This document shows positions 15,273 to 22,951 of a DNA stretch of 30,926 bases, piece by piece. The first letter of the stretch is position 1. Each line of letters begins with the position of its first letter. A model generated the notes under the pieces. The model was not told the DNA's origin. It saw only the letters and a program-made list of their open reading frames with translations, and searched no databases. The stretch is from Candidatus Saccharimonadota bacterium (GTDB taxonomy: Bacteria > Patescibacteriota > Saccharimonadia > Saccharimonadales > Saccharimonadaceae), in NCBI GenBank assembly GCA_905372495.1, contig CAJPPG010000007.1:1-30926 (forward strand), read 5' to 3'. Both the position numbers and the translations under genes were made by a program.

Positions 15273-16064
15273 ATGAAAAGTGGTGGTAAAAAACAAAAAC
15301 TTTCGAAGCTTATTCTTGTTATTACCTATCTAATTCTGAATATTCTAATGTTTCAAGATATCATGCGTCGTGAAACAGTGGTTTCAAAGGACACCAATGT
15401 CCTTATCATGGGTACTAATGCTACCTTTAAACCTTTTGAATATAAAGATGGTGACACGGTTGTGGGATTTGATGTCGATCTCGCAGAGGAAATTGCCAAA
15501 AGCATAGGTGCAGAGCTTAAAATTGAGGATATGTCCTTCGATGGACTATTGCCAGCCTTGGAGAGTGGACAGATCGACCTAGCAGTTGCTGGAATGTCTG
15601 TCACTGAAGATCGAGCAAAGAATGCGTTCTTTTCTGATCCATACTATGTCGCCTCTCAACAAATCGTTGTACGCTCTGAAAGTAGTATTAAGAACAAATA
15701 TGAATTAGTTAATAAAACGATAGGTGTCCAGTTAGGGACAACCGGGGATCAGATGGCAAGGCAAATTAATGGCGCAAAAGTTGTTCAATTTCCAGCCGTC
15801 CCAAATGTCTTACAAGAATTAACCACGGGTCGCATTGATGCTGCCATCCTTGATAATGCTCCGGCTGCGCAATATGTTGCAGGATTCTCCAACCTTAAAG
15901 TTCTCAGTCTTCCTCTTAGTCGCGAACCATATGCCGTTGCTATAAAGAAAGGAAATCAACAATTATTAGATCAGGTCAACCGCGTAATTACAGAAATGCG
16001 AGGGGATGGCCGAATGCAAAAGATTTTAATGAAACATTTTGGGACAACGGAGGGGCAATTATAA
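15273..16064 (+). CDS. Amino-acid ABC transporter substrate-binding protein
   Basis: Extracellular solute receptor of a polar amino-acid importer (HisJ/GlnH-type), 263 residues. Residues about 12-29 are one hydrophobic helix after a Lys-rich N-terminus, with no lipobox Cys; the protein is likely held by an uncleaved membrane anchor. The ligand-binding body shows GTNATFKPFEY, GFDVDLAEEIAKSIGAEL, FDGLLPALESGQIDLAVAGMS and TEDRAKNAFFSDPYY, all typical. The Arg of TEDRAK usually binds the ligand's carboxylate. Which amino acid is bound cannot be read from the sequence. Its stop overlaps the permease start (TAATG). Confidence 0.92.
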   Translation: MKSGGKKQKLSKLILVITYLILNILMFQDIMRRETVVSKDTNVLIMGTNATFKPFEYKDGDTVVGFDVDLAEEIAKSIGAELKIEDMSFDGLLPALESGQIDLAVAGMSVTEDRAKNAFFSDPYYVASQQIVVRSESSIKNKYELVNKTIGVQLGTTGDQMARQINGAKVVQFPAVPNVLQELTTGRIDAAILDNAPAAQYVAGFSNLKVLSLPLSREPYAVAIKKGNQQLLDQVNRVITEMRGDGRMQKILMKHFGTTEGQL

Positions 16065-16801
16065 TGAATTTCTTTGAAGTAATTTTTGGCAATGGTCGAT
16101 GGATCTATCTCTGGCATGGATTAGAGGTCACTATTGTCTTGACTACCATTTCAGTTGTAGCAGGGCTTTTTCTTGGCTTAATCCTTGCGATTTTTCGCAC
16201 TTCAACGGCCACTCCTTTTATTTTTCTTACTCGCCTTCAGAAAAAGAATACCCCAAAGCTCTTAGCACGCGTTACATCTTTCAATCCATTTCAAGTCTTT
16301 GCTAAGATCTACATTGGTCTAATCAGGGGAACCCCAGTACTGGTACAACTTCTTATTATGTATTATGTAGTGTTTGGCTCAATGCGAACCGTGCCAAAGT
16401 TGATTGTTGCCGCCATTGCTTTTGCGATGAACAGTGCTGCCTATATTGCAGAGATTATTCGTGGTGGCATCGAGAGCGTTGATAAAGGTCAGCTTGAAGC
16501 GGCACGCTCTTTAGGCTTCTCTCATATTAAAGCGATGTATTATATTGTTTTACCTCAAGCACTGAAGAATGCTATGCCAGGATTGATTGGGGAAGGAGTT
16601 GCCATGTTAAAAGAAACTTCGATTGTCGGTTGGATTGGATTAAGTGATATTATGCGTGGAGCGGATGATATTCGCTCACTTACGGCCACTGCTTTCCAGT
16701 CACTAATTGCCGCTGCCATCCTTTATCTTGTGCTGACGCTTATTTTCTCCAAAATTATGTTTAGAATGGAAAAGAAATTAAATAACAATGAGGATAAGTA
16801 A
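16064..16801 (+). CDS. Amino-acid ABC transporter permease
   Basis: Membrane channel of the HisMQ/GlnP type, 245 residues, with about five helices. The ATPase-coupling EAA loop is clear (EAARSLGFSHIKAMYYIVLPQA), as is the RGTPVLVQLLIMYY motif near residue 88. A polar insert around residues 56-76 (LQKKNTPKLLARV) separates the first helices and is longer than in many relatives. One permease gene is present, so the channel is probably a homodimer. It overlaps both neighbours by one base, giving a tightly coupled three-gene operon. Confidence 0.93.
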   Translation: MNFFEVIFGNGRWIYLWHGLEVTIVLTTISVVAGLFLGLILAIFRTSTATPFIFLTRLQKKNTPKLLARVTSFNPFQVFAKIYIGLIRGTPVLVQLLIMYYVVFGSMRTVPKLIVAAIAFAMNSAAYIAEIIRGGIESVDKGQLEAARSLGFSHIKAMYYIVLPQALKNAMPGLIGEGVAMLKETSIVGWIGLSDIMRGADDIRSLTATAFQSLIAAAILYLVLTLIFSKIMFRMEKKLNNNEDK

Positions 16802-17529
16802 TGTCAATTGTTGCCAAAAATATTCACAAAGATTTTGAGGATACTAAGGTTCTTCGTGGCATTAATCTGACAATTCACGATGGTGAAGTGGTCGTTATTG
16901 TTGGTTCTAGCGGTTCTGGCAAATCAACTTTCTTAAGGTGCCTCAATCTTTTAACCACACCTACTTCCGGTCAAATTTTTATTGATGATGAAGATATTAC
17001 CGAGCCAGGTGTAGATCTCAATCAAATTCGGCGTAAGGTTGGAATGGTCTTTCAAAGCTTCAATCTTTTCGATAATCTTTCCGTACTTGAAAATATTAAA
17101 TTAGGCCCTAAAAAACTACTTCATCAAAAAGACCAGGATGCCGATAAGGAGGCTAGGAGACTACTTAAGATGGTTGGCTTATCAAATAAGGCAGACGCCT
17201 ATCCGAGAAATCTATCTGGAGGCCAAAAACAACGTATCGCCATCGCACGTGCGCTAGCTATGCATCCGGAAGCCATTCTCTTTGATGAACCAACTTCAGC
17301 ACTTGATCCCGAAATGATTGGCGAAGTTCTTGATGTTATTCGCGACCTAGCAAAACAAGGCTTAACCATGGTGATCGTTACACATGAAATGAGTTTTGCT
17401 CGCGAGGTTGGAACGCGTATGATCTTTTTAGATCATGGCAAAATTATCGAAGATGGTACCCCAAAGCAGGTTATGGATCATCCTAGGACCGAACGCGCCG
17501 CTCGTTTCTTCTCTTCAATCCGAAAATAA
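16801..17529 (+). CDS. Amino-acid ABC transporter ATPase
   Basis: ATP-binding subunit of the polar amino-acid importer, 242 residues, GlnQ/HisP type. Walker A is GSSGSGKST (about 36-44), Q-loop FQSFNLFDNL, signature LSGGQKQR, Walker B ILFDEPTSALDPEM and H-loop IVTHEMSFA. It ends with the usual FFSSIRK motif. It is the last gene of the operon. I see no strong terminator in the 48 bases before the next gene, so some read-through into the cell-wall operon is possible. Confidence 0.95.
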   Translation: MSIVAKNIHKDFEDTKVLRGINLTIHDGEVVVIVGSSGSGKSTFLRCLNLLTTPTSGQIFIDDEDITEPGVDLNQIRRKVGMVFQSFNLFDNLSVLENIKLGPKKLLHQKDQDADKEARRLLKMVGLSNKADAYPRNLSGGQKQRIAIARALAMHPEAILFDEPTSALDPEMIGEVLDVIRDLAKQGLTMVIVTHEMSFAREVGTRMIFLDHGKIIEDGTPKQVMDHPRTERAARFFSSIRK

Positions 17530-17541
17530 GCCTCTGTTCTT

Positions 17542-17578
17542 TTGCCAAGTTTATCGTCTTTATGTTAAAATGACGATA
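17542..17578 (+). promoter_or_regulatory. Promoter with flanking inverted repeat, leaderless
   Basis: TTGCCA (17542-17547), an 18-base spacer, then TGT-TAAAAT (17563-17571). The -10 ends 6 bases before the ATG at 17578. TATCGTC (17552-17558) and GACGATA (17572-17578) are perfect 7-bp arms flanking the -10, 20 bases centre to centre. This spacing suits a dimeric regulator. Confidence 0.6.
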
Positions 17579-18885
17579 TGACTCCAGTGATGAAATTTAA
17601 GAAAAAATTTTACTTTCTCGTAGCTTCCTATTTTCGTTTTTTTTCAAATATCTCTTTTCGTCGTTGGCGACCTCGTGTGATTGCCATCACTGGTTCTGTT
17701 GGCAAGACCACTATGTTGAATTTAGTAGAATGTACTCTGAAAGATCGGGCTCATTACTCCCATGATGCTAACTCTGCTTATGGTATTGCCTTCGATATTT
17801 TGAAATTAACTGGTGTAAATGGCTCAAAATTAAAATGGCTTTACCTTTTTGTTGCGGCGCCAATCAAGTCTTTATTTTATACACATCACGAAGAGTTTTA
17901 TGTTGTTGAAATTGATGGGGAGAGGCCGCACGAAACAGAATTCCTTGCTTCTTGGCTTAAGCCTGAGGTTACATTATGGATTTCTCTTGGCTTGTCACAC
18001 GCTGTTCAGTTTGAGCAACAAGTCAAAGATGGTCTTTTTGAAAATCTTGACAAGGCTATTACGCACGAATTTGCTATGCTCCCAGAGTATACGCAGAAGC
18101 TCGTTATTATCGATAATGATGTCGAATTAATGAATCGCGCTCTTGATAGTATCAAACAAAAAGGACTTACTCACGCCAAGATAGTTAAGTGTTCCAAAAA
18201 AGACCTCGTGAAGTACCAAGTGATGCCAAATCAGACTAGTTTTGAAATACAGTCTAAAGGCGATAAGGAGATTAGGCAGTATCTCTTTAATCGACCACTT
18301 TCTAAGGATCTTACTATTCAGTTAGTTATGCTTGAGAAGTTAGCTGAATATTTGAAAGTCAAGATAGATTCGGATCTTTCGAACTTTCGTCTAGCCCCAG
18401 GTCGCAATTCGTACTTTGAAGGTAAAAATGGAATTAAGATTATCGATAGTAGCTATAATGCCCATTTAATTTCAGTAAAGTCAATCCTAGAGATGTTTAA
18501 GTCTATGAAGGTGGAACACAAGTGGTTGGTAATTGGCGATATCGTGGATCAAGGCAGTATTGAAGGTCAGGAACACGCAAAGCTTGCGGCTGAAATAATC
18601 AAAGTGAATCCAGAGAAGGTTATTTTAATCGGTCGCCGCACCAAAAAATATACGGCACCACTCCTTAAAGAATCGGGTATTATTCCGTATCTAACTAATG
18701 ATCCTAAAGAAGCCTTAGGTTATCTGGAAAAACATCTCAACGGTTCGGAAACCATTCTTTTTAAGGGGTCTCAGTATCTAGAGTGGATTATTGAAAAACT
18801 TCTAAAAAATCCGGAAGATGCGAAGAAGCTACCTAGACGTGAAAAAGCTGCGATCAAAAGACGACAAAAACGAGGATTAAACTAA
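17578..18885 (+). CDS. MurF-like Mur ligase lacking the N-terminal domain
   Basis: ATP-dependent amide ligase of the Mur family, 435 residues. P-loop GSVGKTT is at 39-45, the ANSAYGIAFDIL segment at about 64-75, EIDGERPHE at about 121-129, PGR at 284-286, DSSYNAH at 290-296 (MurF has DxYNANP) and VIGD at 318-321. FKGSQYLEWI near the end also fits MurF. In true MurF the P-loop lies about 100 residues in, after a UDP-MurNAc-peptide-binding domain. Here that domain is missing, replaced by about 33 basic/aromatic residues that could lie on the membrane. The C-terminus is strongly basic. It probably joins an amino acid or peptide to a cell-wall or lipid-linked acceptor; the substrate is unknown. 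It heads a four-gene operon. Confidence 0.82.
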   Translation: MTPVMKFKKKFYFLVASYFRFFSNISFRRWRPRVIAITGSVGKTTMLNLVECTLKDRAHYSHDANSAYGIAFDILKLTGVNGSKLKWLYLFVAAPIKSLFYTHHEEFYVVEIDGERPHETEFLASWLKPEVTLWISLGLSHAVQFEQQVKDGLFENLDKAITHEFAMLPEYTQKLVIIDNDVELMNRALDSIKQKGLTHAKIVKCSKKDLVKYQVMPNQTSFEIQSKGDKEIRQYLFNRPLSKDLTIQLVMLEKLAEYLKVKIDSDLSNFRLAPGRNSYFEGKNGIKIIDSSYNAHLISVKSILEMFKSMKVEHKWLVIGDIVDQGSIEGQEHAKLAAEIIKVNPEKVILIGRRTKKYTAPLLKESGIIPYLTNDPKEALGYLEKHLNGSETILFKGSQYLEWIIEKLLKNPEDAKKLPRREKAAIKRRQKRGLN

Positions 18886-19568
18886 TGGCAAAAACACTTT
18901 ATATCATCCATGGTTGGACTTATTCCGTGGAGCCCTGGAATAAAACTATCAAACTCTTAAATGATACTTATAAAATCAAAGTAAAGATGTTGCATGTACC
19001 TGGACTTACAGATCCTAGTAAGAAAGTTTGGAATATTGATGAATATGTGCAGTGGGCTGACTCATTGCTGCCCGAAGATGCTGTAGTGCTCGGGCATAGT
19101 AATGGCGGTCGTATTCTATTGAATCTCTTATCAAGACAACCTAGTCGTGTGGCTCATTTGATTCTCCTTGATGCTGCTGGTGTTTATGAACCATCAAAAA
19201 AACGCGATATCTTAAGAGCCGTTAGTCGATTGCTCGCTCCATTAAAACAAATCAAAATTCTGCGAAAATTACTTCATCGTGTTATTGGCGCCGGTGACTA
19301 TGAAAAAGCTCCGGAAAACATGAAGAAGACTTTAACCAATATGCTTGATTCAGATCGTCAATTAGATATCTCTAAGGTTAAAGTAAAAACCGATATTCTA
19401 TGGGGGGAATTAGATAAAATCACTCCGTTAAGACATGCACAAAAAATGCATCAGCTAATCAAGAAAAGTCGACTTAAAATATTTCCAAAATGGACACACG
19501 CTCCCTATATTTGTGATCCAGAAGGACTCGCACTTGCTATTAGCGAAGTCATGGAGACAAAACAGTGA
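18885..19568 (+). CDS. Alpha/beta hydrolase
   Basis: Cytosolic serine hydrolase of the alpha/beta fold, 227 residues, no signal peptide. The oxyanion-loop HGWTYSVEPW is at 9-18. The predicted triad is Ser72 in GHSNGG, Asp177 in WGELDKITP and His205 in WTHAPY. The substrate cannot be named from sequence. Placement between a Mur-type ligase and two FemAB proteins suggests it trims or deacylates a cell-wall intermediate or an activated amino acid, but that is inference. Its ATG overlaps the previous stop by one base, and its TGA, the only TGA stop in the window, overlaps the next start by four bases. Confidence 0.88.
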   Translation: MAKTLYIIHGWTYSVEPWNKTIKLLNDTYKIKVKMLHVPGLTDPSKKVWNIDEYVQWADSLLPEDAVVLGHSNGGRILLNLLSRQPSRVAHLILLDAAGVYEPSKKRDILRAVSRLLAPLKQIKILRKLLHRVIGAGDYEKAPENMKKTLTNMLDSDRQLDISKVKVKTDILWGELDKITPLRHAQKMHQLIKKSRLKIFPKWTHAPYICDPEGLALAISEVMETKQ

Positions 19569-21838
19569 AACATTTTTTTCTAGGTCGTGCTAATAATTTT
19601 AATGTTAAAGAAACCCTACGTTTTCTTGCAAGTTTTGGCACGAAGAAGGATTATATAAAACTAAAACATTTTTTTGCCGAACATTATCAAGTCGACCAGA
19701 AGAATGTTTATCTTTTTCATTCGGGACGCACCGCGCTTTCTTTGGCTCTACTCTCGCAAATACCGGCAATATCTAATTCTTCTTCTGTTGTTGAAAAAAC
19801 GAAGACGCTAGTAGCTTCAAAAAAAGAATCACTTCCAGCCGTTGCCATCACTTCATTAACCTGTTTTGCAGTAGTGCAAGCGATTAGGACTGCCGGGTAT
19901 CAGCCAATTTATTTAGATATCGATCCAAAAACCCTGCATTTTGATGCGAATACCCTTAAGCGGTGTATTAAGAAATATCCAAACCTTAAAGCCGTTGTTG
20001 TCCAAAATAATCTTGGTATACCAGTAGACATAGCAGAAATTGAAAAGCTAGCCAAAGCACATAAACTTTTTCTTATTGAAGATCTCGCCCATTCATACGA
20101 TATTCACTACCCAGACGGACGTCTTGCCGGAAGTGTCGGTGATGCTATTGTTCTTTCTTTTGGTAAAGGAAAGTCACTAGATACGATCTCAGGCGGCGCG
20201 TTAATTATGCGAACAGATTCAAAGAATCAGCTTTTAGCTTCACAAAATATTGCTAGCCGCGCACCAAAAATTTCGGACTCCTTACGAGATAATTTTTATC
20301 CACTCTTTGCTTTAATTTCGCGTGCGCTCTCATACTTCTCATTTGGTCGTTTTAATATTGGCCAAATTTGGATTCTCACACTACTGAAACTAAACTTCAT
20401 TCAACGCTCTGCCGACGCCGAACTTGATTTTGAATGTCGACTCAGCTTTTGGCAATCAAGATATTTATTAAAAAAACTACAAAAAAATCAAAACTATCAC
20501 TCAATCTTACGATATCCACTTCTTCTCAAGGATAGAAACAATGTTCTCGCCAAACTCAAAAGAGCTGGTTTCTTCTTTGATGATATTTGGTATGACTCAC
20601 CAGTGGCACCTAAACGTTATTTTTCTGAATCAAATTTTAATGAAGATGACTGTCCAATTGCTACATTGGTTGCAAAGCATTTAATTAATCTTCCAACGAA
20701 CTATTCATTCTTGCAGCTAAAAAAGGCCTGGCAGATCATTGCCCCGCAGTTAGTGGAAGTTAAAGTTGACAGGCAGGGGCAACCGGAGCTTCTCAGGAAA
20801 GACCCCGTTGCTTTAGTAAAGGGTCAAAAAGTCAGTAGAAGCCTGAATAAGCTCTCGTCACAAGACTGGCAAGCTCAGATTCAAAATTATGAACTTGCGA
20901 ATTTTCTTCAGTCTCCACGCTGGCAAAAGTATAATGAAATTCTGGGTCACCGAGTGATTCTGCGCGAATTCTATGGTCATATTAAGGTGCTCATGATTAT
21001 CAAAGATGCCAAACGAGGCCGATTCTTAGAAATTTCCAATGGACCCTTGCTTGACTGGCGAGATTCTGTTCTCGTTGCTCTAGCCTTTCAGGAAATTTTT
21101 CAGATTGCCAAGCAGTATAAGTGCGTCTTTATTCGTTTTCGTCCAGCTCTTGCAGATTCAGAAGAAAATCGCTTTATTCTAAAACAATTAGGTTCAATTG
21201 AAGCTTCATTCCATCTACATGCAGAACATACCGTCATGATCGACTTAACAAAAACTGAAGAGGAACTTCTGTCAACCTTCCGACGACAAACTCGCTATGA
21301 AGTGCGTCGTGCTGTAAAATTAAAGATTACAGTAGAAGATCGCTCTGATGACGATAGTATCTTAGATGAATTTCATCAAGTTCAGCTCGACACTGCAAAA
21401 CGTCAAAACTTTATTCCGCCCACCAAAAAAGAATTACAGGCCCTAAAAGATAGCTTCGCAAAAGATCTCAGACTATATGTAGCATATGACGAAACTCATC
21501 ATCCAATCGCCTATGGGCTCATATTAATTGATGGTATTGAGGCGGATTACTATGAGGCTGCCAGTACTCCACTTAATCGTAAACTACCAGGCGCCTACGC
21601 TTTACAGTGGCAGATTATGCGCGACCTTAAAAAACGGGGAATTAAGAGATATAATCTTTGGGGAATTGCTCCGAAAGGACAAAACAAGCATCGATATGCC
21701 GGAGTTACCACTTTTAAGACTGGTTTTTCTGAGCATCGTTTTACTTATGTTGCAGCTCAAGATATTCCAGTTAGTCCATTACGCTATCAGCTGAATCGTC
21801 TTGTTGAGACCATTCGTAAAAAACGACGTCATTTATAA
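19565..21838 (+). CDS. DegT-type aminotransferase fused to FemAB transferase
   Basis: A 757-residue two-enzyme protein. Residues about 1-400 are a DegT/DnrJ/EryC1 PLP aminotransferase: SGRTALSLAL at 53-62, IEDLAHSYD at 171-179, and SFGKGK with the predicted PLP-binding Lys203 before SLDTISGG. Residues about 425-757 are a FemAB-type peptidyl transferase (NFLQSPRWQKY, ISNGPLLDW, TEEELLSTFRRQTRYEVRRA, KRGIKRYNLWGI). That half resembles the next gene along its whole length. FemAB enzymes add amino acids from aminoacyl-tRNA to the lipid II side chain; DegT enzymes usually aminate keto sugars. I do not know this combination from characterised systems. The start is GTG at 19565 with GGAG at 19553-19556; it overlaps the hydrolase stop as GTGA. 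Confidence 0.85.
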   Translation: MKHFFLGRANNFNVKETLRFLASFGTKKDYIKLKHFFAEHYQVDQKNVYLFHSGRTALSLALLSQIPAISNSSSVVEKTKTLVASKKESLPAVAITSLTCFAVVQAIRTAGYQPIYLDIDPKTLHFDANTLKRCIKKYPNLKAVVVQNNLGIPVDIAEIEKLAKAHKLFLIEDLAHSYDIHYPDGRLAGSVGDAIVLSFGKGKSLDTISGGALIMRTDSKNQLLASQNIASRAPKISDSLRDNFYPLFALISRALSYFSFGRFNIGQIWILTLLKLNFIQRSADAELDFECRLSFWQSRYLLKKLQKNQNYHSILRYPLLLKDRNNVLAKLKRAGFFFDDIWYDSPVAPKRYFSESNFNEDDCPIATLVAKHLINLPTNYSFLQLKKAWQIIAPQLVEVKVDRQGQPELLRKDPVALVKGQKVSRSLNKLSSQDWQAQIQNYELANFLQSPRWQKYNEILGHRVILREFYGHIKVLMIIKDAKRGRFLEISNGPLLDWRDSVLVALAFQEIFQIAKQYKCVFIRFRPALADSEENRFILKQLGSIEASFHLHAEHTVMIDLTKTEEELLSTFRRQTRYEVRRAVKLKITVEDRSDDDSILDEFHQVQLDTAKRQNFIPPTKKELQALKDSFAKDLRLYVAYDETHHPIAYGLILIDGIEADYYEAASTPLNRKLPGAYALQWQIMRDLKKRGIKRYNLWGIAPKGQNKHRYAGVTTFKTGFSEHRFTYVAAQDIPVSPLRYQLNRLVETIRKKRRHL

Positions 21839-21850
21839 AAAGGAAAAACA

Positions 21851-22894
21851 ATGAAAGAAATAGCTAAATCAAAAATCACCGTCGAAGAATGTGCTTCCAA
21901 AAAAGAATGGGATGCTTTTATCACAAGCTTTAAAGAATCAAATTTTTTACAATCATGGGATTTTTACGAATTTTATCAAAGTATCAACCATCAAGTTGCT
22001 CGACGAGTCTTTAGACGTGACGGAAAGATTGTCGCAGCCTATGCTGGAGAGGTTGAGCCAGCCAAAAGGGGACGTCATTTAGCCATCGCCGGTGGCCCTA
22101 TTCTCGACTGGCAAGATCATGGTCTAGTAAAACTAGTTTTTGAAGATATGAAAAAAGTCGCAGCAAATCTACGATGTATCTTTGTACGAGTGCGCCCACA
22201 ACTGGAGAATAATCAGGATTCAGTGCAGCTTTTTAAGGATCACAATTTTAAGAAAGCTCCAATGTATTTGTCTGTCGAATATGCTGGCATTCTCGATCTT
22301 AATAAAACCGAAGAAGAAATCATGGCTAATATGCGTCAGCGCCTTCGTCGAGCCTTAAGAAAAGCAGAAAAGAATCAAATTAAAATCGAGACATCTACTG
22401 ATCCCGAGTCAATTAAGGAATTTTATCAGATTGAACTTCAGACCGCCAAACGACATTCTTTCTATGCTTTTTCTGAAGAGTTTCTCACCAAACAATTTGC
22501 GGCCTTTGCAAAAGGTGGCGAGGCTGTCCTCTATATTGCTAAAAAAGATGATGAAATCTTGGCGGAAAATTTTATGATTTTTTATGGCAACGAAGCATCA
22601 TATCATTATGGAGTTTCATCAGAGCTCGGAACAAAATATTCTGGTGCTCCACTTCTGCATATGCAGGCCATGCGTGATGCAAGAAAGCGCGGCATCACTC
22701 GCTACAATTTCTGGGGAATTGTTGACGAAGAAGATACGAAGCATCGCTTTTACGGTGTTTCCGTCTTTAAGCGTGGTTTTGGTGTCTCAGAGCTAAAATA
22801 TCTTCCAGCCCATGATCTTATTTTGGACAAAAAACAGTACTACTTAAAGACCTACCTTATTGAAACCTTGCGTCGAAAAATCCGTCATGTTTAA
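21851..22894 (+). CDS. FemAB-type lipid II peptide-bridge transferase
   Basis: A 347-residue FemX/FemAB-family enzyme, predicted to transfer an amino acid from tRNA to the peptidoglycan precursor. It shows two GNAT-like halves (SNFLQSWDFYEFYQ; GGPILDWQD; TEEEIMANMRQRLRRALRKA helix; ARKRGITRYNFWGI; FKRGFG). It is clearly paralogous to the C-terminal half of the preceding fusion. Both end in a basic tail (RRKIRHV here, RKKRRHL there). The most likely history is a tandem duplication, with one copy fused to an aminotransferase. The two could add successive residues to one bridge, as FemX/A/B do. AAGGA lies 7 bases before the ATG; it is last in the operon. Confidence 0.9.
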   Translation: MKEIAKSKITVEECASKKEWDAFITSFKESNFLQSWDFYEFYQSINHQVARRVFRRDGKIVAAYAGEVEPAKRGRHLAIAGGPILDWQDHGLVKLVFEDMKKVAANLRCIFVRVRPQLENNQDSVQLFKDHNFKKAPMYLSVEYAGILDLNKTEEEIMANMRQRLRRALRKAEKNQIKIETSTDPESIKEFYQIELQTAKRHSFYAFSEEFLTKQFAAFAKGGEAVLYIAKKDDEILAENFMIFYGNEASYHYGVSSELGTKYSGAPLLHMQAMRDARKRGITRYNFWGIVDEEDTKHRFYGVSVFKRGFGVSELKYLPAHDLILDKKQYYLKTYLIETLRRKIRHV

Positions 22895-22897
22895 AAT

Positions 22898-22924
22898 CTG
22901 AACTTCTTTCTGTTTAGCTTTTTT
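22898..22924 (+). terminator. Probable terminator after FemAB operon
   Basis: CTGAAC (22898-22903) pairs with GTTTAG (22912-22917) through one G-U pair, followed by CTTTTTT. The stem is short and AT-rich, so this is moderate evidence. Confidence 0.5.
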
Positions 22925-22935
22925 CAAAAATATAG

Positions 22936-22941
22936 TATAAT
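22936..22941 (+). promoter_or_regulatory. -10 box of the 1019-residue protein gene
   Basis: TATAAT ends 10 bases before the ATG at 22952. The leader would be 0-4 bases and no Shine-Dalgarno sequence is present. Confidence 0.6.
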
Positions 22942-22951
22942 CATAATCAAT

